From assembly GCA_005503065.1 (NCBI GenBank), contig SCOE01000013.1, forward strand, positions 56,614 through 120,613: a DNA stretch of 64,000 nucleotides, read 5' to 3'. Made by a program: the position numbers and the translations under genes. Shown one piece after another: positions 17,812-25,173 of the stretch. This DNA comes from Comamonadaceae bacterium ALPHA2B (GTDB taxonomy: Bacteria > Pseudomonadota > Gammaproteobacteria > Burkholderiales > Burkholderiaceae_C). Each line of letters starts with the position of its first letter. The first letter of the stretch is position 1. The notes beneath the pieces are model-generated. The model did no database searches. It saw only the letters and a list, made by a program, of their open reading frames with translations, and had not been told where the DNA came from.

Positions 17812-18588
17812 TCATCTTGGACTCTTGGACGCGACCTTTGGGGCCAGCAGGCGCTTCTTTGCAGGTCGCTGGGAGGCCTGCTGTGCAACTCCTGGATTTG
17901 CCGCATCGCGATGCGCCAAAAATATAGAGTCGACCAGACGGCTACACCCCGAGGTCATCCTTGCCAAGACTTTTATTTGCTCTCTGCAGGCTTGTGTAAC
18001 GGAGGGATGTGGGTAATTGATTTGATGATCTACTTCCCCCCACACCTCTTCCATCAATGTGCGCACTTGAATTTCGCAAGTGAGCGGAAGGCGTCGGTTG
18101 GGGCGCAGCACATAATGCACGCTCGTATACATGGTTTTTGAGTTTGTCGTGGCGATTCCGATTCTTTGAAAATAATCACGGGATTCATCATCCCAAGTTC
18201 GCGCTTTTGCTTTTTCAATTTGAATCCATCGATTCTCGTCAAATAGTTGCACGAGAATTTTGTGAATAGACTCAAACTGATGCGTATACAGATGAAGGAC
18301 CCTGAAGCCCACCAAGTCATTTACTTTGAGAAATAAATTTTCTTTAGTGTAGGGAAACGGTTTCTTGGACTCTTGGCACTCTAAGAATTTCCGCCTGAGC
18401 TTATCCCTCAGGTGCTCAGGATCTTTAATTCGTCCTTTCCGAGAATGCATAACTCCATGCAAAGCAGGAGATGTACCAAACATAATATCGAGATTACCCA
18501 ATAACGATTCAAAGAGATGGCGGTTCGACACAAAATGCCTAACCAAGCCATCAATTCTGTTCTCGTCGTCGTTTGTAATCTTTTTCAT
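17812..18588 (-). CDS. Stand-alone RelA/SpoT-domain nucleotidyltransferase
   Basis: 258 aa single-domain RelA/SpoT synthetase-fold protein without an HD hydrolase or ACT/TGS regulatory domain. Visible motifs: a basic G-loop-like HSRKGRIKDPEHLRDKLRRK (residues 48-67) and NDLVGFRV with the metal-binding Asp91. MYTSVHYVL (Tyr154, His158) follows, then CEIQVRTLMEEVWGEVDHQI with the second metal ligand Glu172. All key catalytic positions are present, so it should transfer pyrophosphate from ATP to a nucleotide or, as in toxic small alarmone synthetases, to tRNA. It starts one base after the ParA-like stop, in an AT-richer island (24 G+C of 60 at 18121-18180). Likely the effector of the three-gene module. 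Confidence 0.85.
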   Translation of the reverse strand: MKKITNDDENRIDGLVRHFVSNRHLFESLLGNLDIMFGTSPALHGVMHSRKGRIKDPEHLRDKLRRKFLECQESKKPFPYTKENLFLKVNDLVGFRVLHLYTHQFESIHKILVQLFDENRWIQIEKAKARTWDDESRDYFQRIGIATTNSKTMYTSVHYVLRPNRRLPLTCEIQVRTLMEEVWGEVDHQINYPHPSVTQACREQIKVLARMTSGCSRLVDSIFLAHRDAANPGVAQQASQRPAKKRLLAPKVASKSPR

Positions 18589-18589
18589 A

Positions 18590-19594
18590 TTACAGATCGT
18601 CAAGCTCGTCGGTACGCTCAATAATTTTTTGAGCAATTGACCGAAACTCCCGCATCGCATCGTCCTTTTGCGCCGGCGCGCCGCCAGTAACATCGGTAAA
18701 CGGGCGCCCCTGATCCTGAGCCCGTGCCGCAAGGCTCCCGAAATCTTTGACCTGTCCGAGCTTTTGTTGCTGCAAAGTGCCCGGGGCGAGCGATCTATCA
18801 AGTCGTCTCAGCACGGCGGAAATATTACTGTTTGCGGCTTTTTCTAATTCGCTGGCGTAGGCGGCGAACCCTCCAGAAATCGCCCCTCCATACACCCGAA
18901 ATTTCTGGAGGATATACCCGAGAAATATAGGCTTACCAGGCAAAAGTGGCGCATCATCGGGGGCAATTTGACAGATGACTTCCCAATCTTTTATCCACGA
19001 TGCTAAAGTTTGACCAAGTGTACTAAGCGCACGCGTAGAGAATAGGTCGCAGGCAGCCGGCACTATAAAGTAATCGCAATCCAAAAGAACGACCCTATTC
19101 AAAGGGCCGATATTTGGGCCGACATCATAGAATACAAAATCAGCCCGAACTGCTCGCGCAGCTTGGTCAACGACTTCACTTAAAGCTGTGGCCGTACGGA
19201 ATCCACGTGCTTTGCGCTGCAAACAATCAAGCCACGTTTGGTTCAAATCTTGTTCATACTGCGACAATTTGATATCACCGGGCAGTAAATACACGTTTTT
19301 CAGCCGCTCAATAGCTTGGACGCGCTTAATGCCTTCATTAGTTTCAACCGTTGGGCGTACCGCAGACCATACGGTGACACCCTCGGCAGAGTCAGACTTA
19401 TCGAGCCAACTATTTATAACTTCTGCTTCAACCAGATAAGAACTGATGTTGCATTGAGGATCTGCATCCACCAAAAGAACGCGTTTTCCCTTCGCAGCCA
19501 ATGCCGATGCAATGTTTACGGTGAGCGTAGTCTTACCTACACCACCCTTGTGGTTATAAAGCGCAAGACGCTTTGCTCGATGCCGAACGGTCAT
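18590..19594 (-). CDS. ParA/MinD-type ATPase of island operon
   Basis: 334 aa ParA-family P-loop ATPase. The deviant Walker A KGGVGKTT is at residues 16-23, the second motif LLVDADPQCN at 40-49 and Walker B ADFVFYDVGPN around 155-165. The protein is longer than chromosomal Soj-type ParA and its C-terminal 100 residues (LRRLDRSLAPGTLQQQKLG, KIIERTDELDDL) look specific to this group. No ParB gene or parS-like array is nearby, so a plain partition role is unlikely. It overlaps the upstream gene (ATGA) and precedes the RelA/SpoT gene by one base, implying fixed stoichiometry. It may sense or localise for the nucleotidyltransferase; that is inference. Confidence 0.83.
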   Translation of the reverse strand: MTVRHRAKRLALYNHKGGVGKTTLTVNIASALAAKGKRVLLVDADPQCNISSYLVEAEVINSWLDKSDSAEGVTVWSAVRPTVETNEGIKRVQAIERLKNVYLLPGDIKLSQYEQDLNQTWLDCLQRKARGFRTATALSEVVDQAARAVRADFVFYDVGPNIGPLNRVVLLDCDYFIVPAACDLFSTRALSTLGQTLASWIKDWEVICQIAPDDAPLLPGKPIFLGYILQKFRVYGGAISGGFAAYASELEKAANSNISAVLRRLDRSLAPGTLQQQKLGQVKDFGSLAARAQDQGRPFTDVTGGAPAQKDDAMREFRSIAQKIIERTDELDDL

Positions 19595-20160
19595 CCTTTG
19601 ACCCTAGCAACTGTCTTTTTTGGTCGCCGAGGCACACGTGCGGCTTTAAGCCCGGCTTGCGCGGCCTCTCGATCTGGCAAGGTCTGCACGTAAGTCTCAC
19701 CCGCTGCGCTCATTTGTTTGTTGCCTTTGACCGCTTGCACCAGCAGGCCGGTCTTATTCGCGTTGTCTACAGCCATAGCCGCGTTTGAAAACTTCGGGTA
19801 CGCAGCCTCGGTATTCAGAGTGCTTATATCCAGAGTTTTAAAGTGTGGCGTATTTCGGTAGTGCGCTAAGTAATATCCCAAGCACGCGACTCGCTCGACA
19901 TCCGTGCGCGGCATCTTCTGCTTCAAAAATTCTTTGGGCGAGATACTTCGATCCTCCGAGAACCCGCCGGCTATTGGCTGCGAACCATGATGTCTGGGCG
20001 ACGGCTCCCACTTCTCTTCCTTGCTCGGGAAACCATGCCGAACAGGTATATCTAAAAATGTAGCTACAGCCTGCAAGATTCGTTCTTGCTCGGGCTGGGA
20101 AACTTTTTTCAATAGAGAAATAATCCCAGTCAACGCATCTACGTCGTCATTCTTGTCCAT
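19591..20160 (-). CDS. Unrecognised 189-aa protein, first gene of ParA/RelA-SpoT island operon
   Basis: 189 aa, no family recognised. The N-terminal helical part is DALTGIISLLKKVSQPEQERILQ. A middle domain (SPKEFLKQKMPRTDVERVACLG, YYLAHYRNTPHFKTLDISTL, FSNAAMAVDNANKTGLLVQA) looks like a compact helical, possibly winged-helix, DNA- or protein-binding domain. The C-terminus is strongly basic (ARVPRRPKKTVARVKG). The start at 20160 follows an AGGA-type site, and a CTAAC/GTTAG palindrome lies just upstream, so it could be an autoregulator or antitoxin-like partner. The stop overlaps the ATPase start as ATGA. Codon use and base composition differ from the flanking genes. Confidence 0.75.
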   Translation of the reverse strand: MDKNDDVDALTGIISLLKKVSQPEQERILQAVATFLDIPVRHGFPSKEEKWEPSPRHHGSQPIAGGFSEDRSISPKEFLKQKMPRTDVERVACLGYYLAHYRNTPHFKTLDISTLNTEAAYPKFSNAAMAVDNANKTGLLVQAVKGNKQMSAAGETYVQTLPDREAAQAGLKAARVPRRPKKTVARVKG

Positions 20161-20169
20161 TGCCTGTTC

Positions 20170-20185
20170 CTAACAGTAACGTTAG
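20170..20185. promoter_or_regulatory. Palindrome overlapping leader of island operon
   Basis: CTAACAGTAACGTTAG has perfect 5-bp arms (CTAAC/GTTAG) around six bases. It lies ten bases upstream of the first start codon (20160) and abuts the AGGA ribosome-binding site. It could be a repressor operator or a hairpin limiting translation. The rest of 20186-20319 contains no gene I can support. Confidence 0.4.
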
Positions 20186-20319
20186 GGCGAGCTTACTACG
20201 GCTCCACGTACGCGGCACGCTCCGGAATCGCGTCCGCCATAAGTCTCTAACCGCTGTTGGGCGCGTTCGGATGCTTAGAGCGACCACTTCTACCTAGGCA
20301 TCCCCGACTACGCGAAATC

Positions 20320-20931
20320 CTACGAGGGAAACTGCAGAATCGATTGCCCGCCGGGCGTCGCTCCCTCCATCCCCAACATCCTCATCTTGAGCAGCGGCCC
20401 GCCCGGCGCTGAAAAGCCACCCTGCCATCCCTTCGCACCCAGCACCCGATGGCACGGCACCACTGGCGCAAAGGGGTTGGCTCCCAGCGCCTGGCCGACG
20501 GCGCGGGCCAGGGTCTTGTCGCCCAGTTCTTCCGCAATCTCGCCATAGGTCTTCGTCTCGCCGGGCAGGATGCGGCGGGCGATGTCGTAGACGCGGCGGT
20601 GGAACGGCGGCAGGCCCTCGTCGTCCAGCACGATGGCCCGCACAGCGGCGTCCACGCCCATGGGGTCGGCGGCGCTGCGGTCGGAGAGCAAGGCCACGAC
20701 GGCGTCGATGGCGGCGCGCACGGCGGTCGGGCACTGTGCCGTGGGCAGCTCGGCCAAGCGAGGAAAGTCGCGCGCCATGCGGGCGCGCTTGGCCTCGGCG
20801 CTGCCGTCCGCCTCGGGCAGTTGCACGCCCACCAGCCCACGCGGGCCCCAGGCCAGGCCGCAGTGGCCGATGGCGGTGTCGAAGATGGCGATGCCGGCGG
20901 AGGCGGCAGGGGCAACAACAGGCTCGGTCAT
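20320..20931 (-). CDS. ogt: Methylated-DNA--protein-cysteine S-methyltransferase
   Basis: 203 aa O6-alkylguanine-DNA alkyltransferase, a suicide repair protein that moves the alkyl group from guanine to its own cysteine. The active site PVVPCHRVLGAKG is intact, with the usual preceding KTYGEIAEELGDKTLARAVGQALGAN helix-turn-helix and arginine finger region. Start MTEPVV at 20931 is preferred; the longer frame reads back through a dispersed repeat and the LysR gene. It is cytoplasmic. The promoter must lie in or just before the repeat and the end of the LysR gene, so it may be cotranscribed with that regulator. Confidence 0.9.
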   Translation of the reverse strand: MTEPVVAPAASAGIAIFDTAIGHCGLAWGPRGLVGVQLPEADGSAEAKRARMARDFPRLAELPTAQCPTAVRAAIDAVVALLSDRSAADPMGVDAAVRAIVLDDEGLPPFHRRVYDIARRILPGETKTYGEIAEELGDKTLARAVGQALGANPFAPVVPCHRVLGAKGWQGGFSAPGGPLLKMRMLGMEGATPGGQSILQFPS

Positions 20932-20944
20932 CGCGCTTTTCTGC

Positions 20945-21934
20945 TCACTTTTTGATAGCTGCCCGCGCCCGTGCGACGGGCGCTGCAAGCCGATTTGGCT
21001 TGAAATTCGCCCAATCCTCGTCCACCGGCGGCAGCTCGACGTGTTCGACCAGAAAGTCCAGCACCGCACGGATGCGCGCGGGCAGCCGGCCCGACTTGCC
21101 CAGGTACACGGCATGGATGGGCTCGGTGTCGCCGGGGTTGAAGGCCTCCATCACGGGCACCAGGGTGCCGGCCAGCAGGTCGGCATGGATGTGATAGACC
21201 GACAGCCGCGCCAGGCCCACGCCTTCCAGCGCCAGGTAGCGCAGCGTCTCGCCGTCGGCGGCGCGCACGTTGCCGACGATGGGCAGGTCGATGGGCTTGC
21301 CGTCTTCATCTCTCAGGGGCCAGTCGGGCGTGAGGCGGCGGTAGTTGGTGCCCAGGCGGTTGTGCTGCGCCAGCTCGGCCTTCGTGGTGGGGACGCCGTG
21401 CCGCTGCAGGTAGTCGGGCGATCCCACGATGAGCTGCCGCGTGTGGCCCAGCAGGCGGGCCACCAGGTCGGAGGACTGGAGTCGGCCCCAGCGGATGGCG
21501 ATGTCGGCGCGCTCGTCCATGAGGTCGACCACGCGGTCGGTGAGGCCCAGGTCCAGCGTCAGGTCGGGGTACGCCGCCAGCAGGCGCGGCAGCAGCGGCA
21601 CCAGCACGATGTGGCCGAAGCTCACGCTGGCGCTGATGCCCACGCGCCCGCGGGGCGCGGCCGCTGCAGCGGCACAGCGCTCGGCCTCGTCCAGGTCGGC
21701 CAGCACGCGCACGCTGCGCTCATAAAAGGTCTGACCCTCGGGCGTGAGCTGCAGCTTGCGGGTGGAGCGATGCACCAGCTGCGTGGCCAGCCGCGCCTCG
21801 AGCCGGGCGACCAGCTTGCTCACGGCCGAGGGCGTCATGCCCAGCGCGCGCGCCGCGGCCGAGAAGCCGCCGCGGTCGACGACCCGCACGAAGGCTTCCA
21901 TTTCGCCGGAGCGGTTGATGTCGAGGCGGGGCAT
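20945..21934 (-). CDS. LysR family transcriptional regulator
   Basis: 329 aa LysR-type regulator. The N-terminal helix-turn-helix is FVRVVDRGGFSAAARALGMTPSAVSKLVARLEARL (about residues 16-50), and the effector-binding domain starts near GRVGISASVSFG. The group resembles the AaeR/DsdC-like regulators that often control redox or resistance genes. The last 19 residues (FKPNRLAAPVARARAAIKK) are encoded by a dispersed intergenic repeat, so the native C-terminus has been replaced or extended. It lies between the ogt gene (14 bases after its stop) and a damaged toxin gene; no divergent target gene is visible. Confidence 0.88.
   Translation of the reverse strand: MPRLDINRSGEMEAFVRVVDRGGFSAAARALGMTPSAVSKLVARLEARLATQLVHRSTRKLQLTPEGQTFYERSVRVLADLDEAERCAAAAAAPRGRVGISASVSFGHIVLVPLLPRLLAAYPDLTLDLGLTDRVVDLMDERADIAIRWGRLQSSDLVARLLGHTRQLIVGSPDYLQRHGVPTTKAELAQHNRLGTNYRRLTPDWPLRDEDGKPIDLPIVGNVRAADGETLRYLALEGVGLARLSVYHIHADLLAGTLVPVMEAFNPGDTEPIHAVYLGKSGRLPARIRAVLDFLVEHVELPPVDEDWANFKPNRLAAPVARARAAIKK
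20950..21007 (+). repeat. Dispersed composite repeat, copy 3, inside the LysR gene end
   Basis: TTTTGATAGCTGCCC, then the perfect stem-loop GCGCCCGT-GCG-ACGGGCGC, then TGCAAGCCGATTTGGCTTGAA. The left arm GCTAT of the first palindrome is lost. On the other strand this copy encodes the last residues of the LysR regulator. Confidence 0.75.
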
Positions 21935-21950
21935 GCGTCGGGCTGGCTCG

Positions 21951-22275
21951 TCAGCCGCGGGATCGGGTCAGCAATTCGTCCAGTGCGTCCGTGATCTGCT
22001 GGCCTTTGTCGGCCAGGTTGGTCACCCGCTCGTTGGTCGAGTGCGGCGGAGACCAGGTCCAACGGGTGCAGCACCACTTCCACGCCTTCGACTTCGAACG
22101 CGGGATTCATGCGGCTGCCCACGGTAGGTGCGCTTGCAGGCATCGCGCTGCGTCGCACCAGAGGCACCACGACGCGACGGCGATAACGATCGAACTGGGC
22201 CGATTGCACGGTGACGACGAAGGGAATGGCGGCACGCTGCGCGCCCGTGTTTCTATGAACGTCGAACTGCGCCAT
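21951..22275 (-). pseudogene. ccdB: CcdB-type toxin gene with a +1 frameshift
   Basis: The start MAQFDVHRNTGAQRAAIPFVVTVQS and YRRRVVVPLVRR match CcdB, a DNA gyrase poison. Around 22045-22055, after VVLHPLDL, the frame changes. The expected C-terminus continues one base shifted as ERVTNLADKGQQITDALDEL, LLTRSRG, stop at 21951. The unbroken frame instead runs on into the LysR gene as nonsense. Total length 325 bases is one more than a multiple of three, consistent with a single inserted base. The lost C-terminal helix is what CcdB needs to act on gyrase, so the toxin is probably inactive unless this is a sequencing error. Confidence 0.7.
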
Positions 22276-22281
22276 TCGCGT

Positions 22282-22566
22282 TCACAAGGTCGAATGTTCG
22301 TCGGCGAATGAGCCGATGTTGTCATGCAAGGCGTTCCAGCCGTCCGCACAAGCGTCGGCCCAGCGTCGGTGAGCCGACTCCTGGGCGTCACCCCGCAGGC
22401 GGCGCGCTTCAAGTAGTTCTTCCATTTCTTGCGCAGAAACGATGTACGCAACGGGCCGACCGCGGCGGGTAATGCCCACCGGCTCGCGCTGGGCGGCATC
22501 GATCAATTGGCCAAAGCGGTTTTGCGCCTCGACCGAGCTCATCACCTGCATGCTTTGCTTCCTCAA
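22282..22566 (-). CDS. Hybrid Phd/YefM-CcdA-like antitoxin
   Basis: 94 aa antitoxin. The N-terminal half (MSSVEAQNRFGQLIDAAQRE, VGITRRGRPVAYIVSAQEME) is a Phd/YefM-type DNA-binding and dimerisation domain. The C-terminal half (RRWADACADGWNALHDNIGS, FADEHSTL) resembles the toxin-binding tail of CcdA, which ends in a similar GSFADE stretch. It lies six bases upstream of the ccdB-like gene, the usual antitoxin-toxin order. Start may be 22566 or the in-frame ATG at 22551. It probably represses its own promoter in the 140-base gap before the next, divergent gene. Confidence 0.8.
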   Translation of the reverse strand: MRKQSMQVMSSVEAQNRFGQLIDAAQREPVGITRRGRPVAYIVSAQEMEELLEARRLRGDAQESAHRRWADACADGWNALHDNIGSFADEHSTL

Positions 22567-22706
22567 GTAGCTAATTTGTACAGTTTAGCCATTTGCTCGC
22601 ACGCGATCTCTGAGAGAGCAGGTCACTTTGTGAGTTGAACTCATAAATCCTTGTCCAGAGCGCCGTCTAGTCACGATCAGGGATAACCCTCACAGTTCAT
22701 CCCATC

Positions 22707-23897
22707 ATGCCCATCGCACTCCTTGCCCTCACCGCCGGCGCCTTCGGCATCGGCACCACCGAGTTCGTCATCATGGGCCTGCTGCTGCAGGTCTCGGCGG
22801 ACCTTCATGTCTCCATCGCGGCCGCCGGCCTGCTGATCTCGGGCTACGCCATCGGCGTGGCGGTCGGCGCGCCGGTGCTGACCATCGCCACGCGTCGCCT
22901 GCCGCGCAAGACGGTGCTGCTGGCGCTGATGGCGATCTTCACGCTCGGCAACATCGCCTGTGCCGTGGCCCCGAGCTACGAGGCGCTGATGGCCGCGCGG
23001 GTGATCACCTCGCTGGCGCACGGCACCTTCTTCGGTGTGGGCTCGGTGGTCGCCACCGGGCTGGTGCCGCCGGAGAAGCGCGCCTCGGCGATCGCGATCA
23101 TGTTCACGGGCCTGACGGCGGCCACGCTGCTGGGCGTGCCGGCGGGTGCGTGGCTGGGCCTGCATTTCGGCTGGCGCGCGACCTTCTGGGCCGTGGCGGT
23201 GATCGGCGTCGTCGCACTCGCGGTGCTGGCGCGCTTCGTACCGCGCGATGCCGCCAAGGTCGAGCCCGCGCCGCTGCGCGAGGAACTGGCCGTGCTGGCC
23301 CGCCCGCAGGTGTGGCTGGGCCTGGCGATGACGGTGCTGGGCTTCGCCGGCGTGTTCGCCTTCTACACCTACGTGCAGCCGGTGCTGACGCGCGTCACGG
23401 GCCTGTCGGACGCGGCGGTGTCGCCGGTGCTGCTGCTCTTCGGCGGCGGGCTGGCCATCGGCAACCTGCTGGGCGGCAAGCTGGCCGACAAGGCGCCGAT
23501 GCGGGCGGTGATCGGTACGCTGGTGGCGCTGGCCGCGGTGCTGGCGGCGGCGCGCTGGGCCATGCCGCATGCGGTGGCGGCCATCGTGTTCATCGGCCTG
23601 CTGGGCATCGTCGCCTTCGCCACCGTGGCACCGCTGCAGGTGCGGGTGCTGGAGAAGGCCGCCGGCGCGGGGCAGAACCTCGCGTCGAGCCTGAACATCG
23701 CCGCTTTCAACCTCGGCAACGCGCTGGGCGCGTGGGTCGGTGGCGTGGTCATCGAGCGCGGCGCCGGCACCCAGGGCCTGCAGAACCTGGGCATGGCCGC
23801 GGCGGCGCTCACGGTGGCGGGACTGCTGCTGGCGCTGTGGAGCCATGCGCTGGACCGGCGGCGGGTGCCGGCGGAGTGCGCGGCGGCGGGTGCTTGA
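22707..23897 (+). CDS. MFS transporter, AraJ/YdhP-type sugar or drug efflux
   Basis: 396 aa 12-helix major facilitator. The N-terminus IALLALTAGAFGIGTTEFVI is diagnostic of the arabinose-efflux-permease (DHA1) subgroup, followed by GLLISGYAIGVAVGAPVLTI, motif A-like TRRLPRK and AHGTFFGVGSVVATGLVPPEKRASAI. It is expected to export small molecules by proton antiport. The divergent toxin-antitoxin genes are unrelated. Downstream lies a cluster of inverted repeats. Substrate unknown. Confidence 0.88.
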   Translation: MPIALLALTAGAFGIGTTEFVIMGLLLQVSADLHVSIAAAGLLISGYAIGVAVGAPVLTIATRRLPRKTVLLALMAIFTLGNIACAVAPSYEALMAARVITSLAHGTFFGVGSVVATGLVPPEKRASAIAIMFTGLTAATLLGVPAGAWLGLHFGWRATFWAVAVIGVVALAVLARFVPRDAAKVEPAPLREELAVLARPQVWLGLAMTVLGFAGVFAFYTYVQPVLTRVTGLSDAAVSPVLLLFGGGLAIGNLLGGKLADKAPMRAVIGTLVALAAVLAAARWAMPHAVAAIVFIGLLGIVAFATVAPLQVRVLEKAAGAGQNLASSLNIAAFNLGNALGAWVGGVVIERGAGTQGLQNLGMAAAALTVAGLLLALWSHALDRRRVPAECAAAGA

Positions 23898-23937
23898 GCC
23901 TGCGGCCTCCACCCGCTCAAGCTGTGACTTCCCCACC

Positions 23938-24020
23938 CGTTCAGCCTGAGCCCTCGACAGCCGCTCAGCCTGAGCCTGTCGAAGGCCGGTGCGGGGCTTC
24001 GACAGGCTCAGCCCGAACGG
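23938..24020. repeat. Cluster of inverted and direct repeat units
   Basis: Two direct units (CCGTTCAGCCTGAGCCCTCG at 23938 and CCGCTCAGCCTGAGCCTGTC at 23961) are followed by an inverted unit (TTCGACAGGCTCAGCCCGAA, to 24020). The second and third can form a long hairpin around GGCCGGTGCGGGGC. Such units are common between genes in related bacteria. Confidence 0.75.
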
Positions 24021-24073
24021 TTGGGGGCGAGCCAGATGGTGGCCGCGAGGCGAAGCGCGTGCCCTCACCCCGG

Positions 24074-24094
24074 CCCTCTCCCAGGGGGAGAGGG
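24074..24094. repeat. GC-rich hairpin repeat
   Basis: CCCTCTCCC-AGG-GGGAGAGGG is a perfect 9-bp stem within a CCCTCACCCCGGCCCTCTCCC-type intergenic unit, 41 bases before the aldo/keto reductase start. It may terminate or attenuate transcription; there is no T-run. Confidence 0.55.
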
Positions 24095-24135
24095 AGCAAT
24101 ACCGAAATCCTGTTCCTTTTCAAAGGAGTCTTTCC

Positions 24136-25173
24136 ATGGAACAACGACTGCTCGGCCGCTCCGGCCTGCGCGTGCCTGCCCTTGGCTTCGGCGCCGGCAC
24201 CTTCGGCGGCCAGGGCCCGCTCTTCAGCGCCTGGGGACAGACGGACGTACAGGGTGCGCGGCGCCTGGTCGACATCTGCCTCGACGCCGGCGTGAACCTC
24301 TTCGACACGGCCGACGTGTATTCGTCGGGGGCGTCGGAAGAGATTCTCGGCGCGGCGCTGGAAGGCCGGCGCAACGCGGCGCTCGTCTCCACCAAGGTCA
24401 CGCTGCGCACGGGCGATGGGCCCAACGACGCGGGCTGGTCGCGCCACCACCTGCTCGAGAGCACGCACGCCGCGCTCCGGCGTCTGAAGACGGAGCACAT
24501 CGACATCCTGCAGCTGCACGCCTTCGACGCCCACACGCCGGTGGAGCAGATGTTGCGCACGCTCGACGACCTGGTGCGGGCCGGCAAGGTGCGGGCGATC
24601 GGCGCCTCCAACTTCGCGGGCTGGCAGCTGATGAAGGCACTGGCTGGGGCCGACCGGCTGGGCACGGAGCGCTTCGTGGCCAACCAGACCTATTACTCGC
24701 TCATCGGCCGCGACTACGAATGGGAGCTGATGCCGCTGGGCATCGACCAGGGCGTGGGCGCGCTGGTGTGGAGCCCGCTCGGCTGGGGCCGCCTCACCGG
24801 CAAGATCCGCCGCGGGCAGCCGCTGCCCGAAGGCAGCCGCCTGCACGAGACGGCCGGTTTCGCGCCGCCAGTGGCCGACGAGCACCTGTACCGCGTGGTC
24901 GATGCGCTGCTGCAGGTCGCCGAGGAGACGGGCAAGACCGTGCCGCAGATCGCCATCAACTGGCTGCTGCGGCGGCCCACTGTGGCCAGCGTGCTGGTCG
25001 GCGCACGCGACGAGGCGCAGCTGGTGCAGAACCTCGGCGCCGTGGGCTGGGCCCTCACGCCCGCGCAGATGGCGGTGCTCGACGCGGCCAGCACCGTCAT
25101 GCCGCCCTACCCCCACTACCCCTATTGGAACGGCCAGTTCACCGAGCTGGCGCCGCCGGCGGTGCCGCACTGA
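24136..25173 (+). CDS. Aldo/keto reductase
   Basis: 345 aa NADPH-dependent oxidoreductase of the YajO/Tas-like subgroup. Catalytic tetrad residues are visible: DTADVYSSGASEEILG (Asp, Tyr), VSTKVTL (Lys) and LQLHAFD (His). The nicotinamide-binding IGASNFAGWQL and the phosphate-binding SVLVGARDEAQL follow. It is cytosolic; substrates are usually aldehydes or ketones. ATG 24136 has a good AGGAG eight bases upstream. Its last 35 bases overlap the end of the convergent SUMF1-like gene. Confidence 0.9.
   Translation: MEQRLLGRSGLRVPALGFGAGTFGGQGPLFSAWGQTDVQGARRLVDICLDAGVNLFDTADVYSSGASEEILGAALEGRRNAALVSTKVTLRTGDGPNDAGWSRHHLLESTHAALRRLKTEHIDILQLHAFDAHTPVEQMLRTLDDLVRAGKVRAIGASNFAGWQLMKALAGADRLGTERFVANQTYYSLIGRDYEWELMPLGIDQGVGALVWSPLGWGRLTGKIRRGQPLPEGSRLHETAGFAPPVADEHLYRVVDALLQVAEETGKTVPQIAINWLLRRPTVASVLVGARDEAQLVQNLGAVGWALTPAQMAVLDAASTVMPPYPHYPYWNGQFTELAPPAVPH

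Noticed and set aside
18590..19594. Plasmid-type partition system
   Set aside because: There is no ParB gene, no replication gene and no parS-like repeats around the ParA-like gene.
20161..20290. Possible integron attC site next to the island (CTAAC...GTTAGGG, GTTGGGC)
   Set aside because: The seven-base core consensus is not met at both ends, the spacing is wrong, and no integrase or cassette array is present.
17667..20319. Direct repeats or a tRNA end as attachment sites for the island
   Set aside because: I compared both flanks by eye and found no convincing direct repeat, integrase or tRNA fragment.
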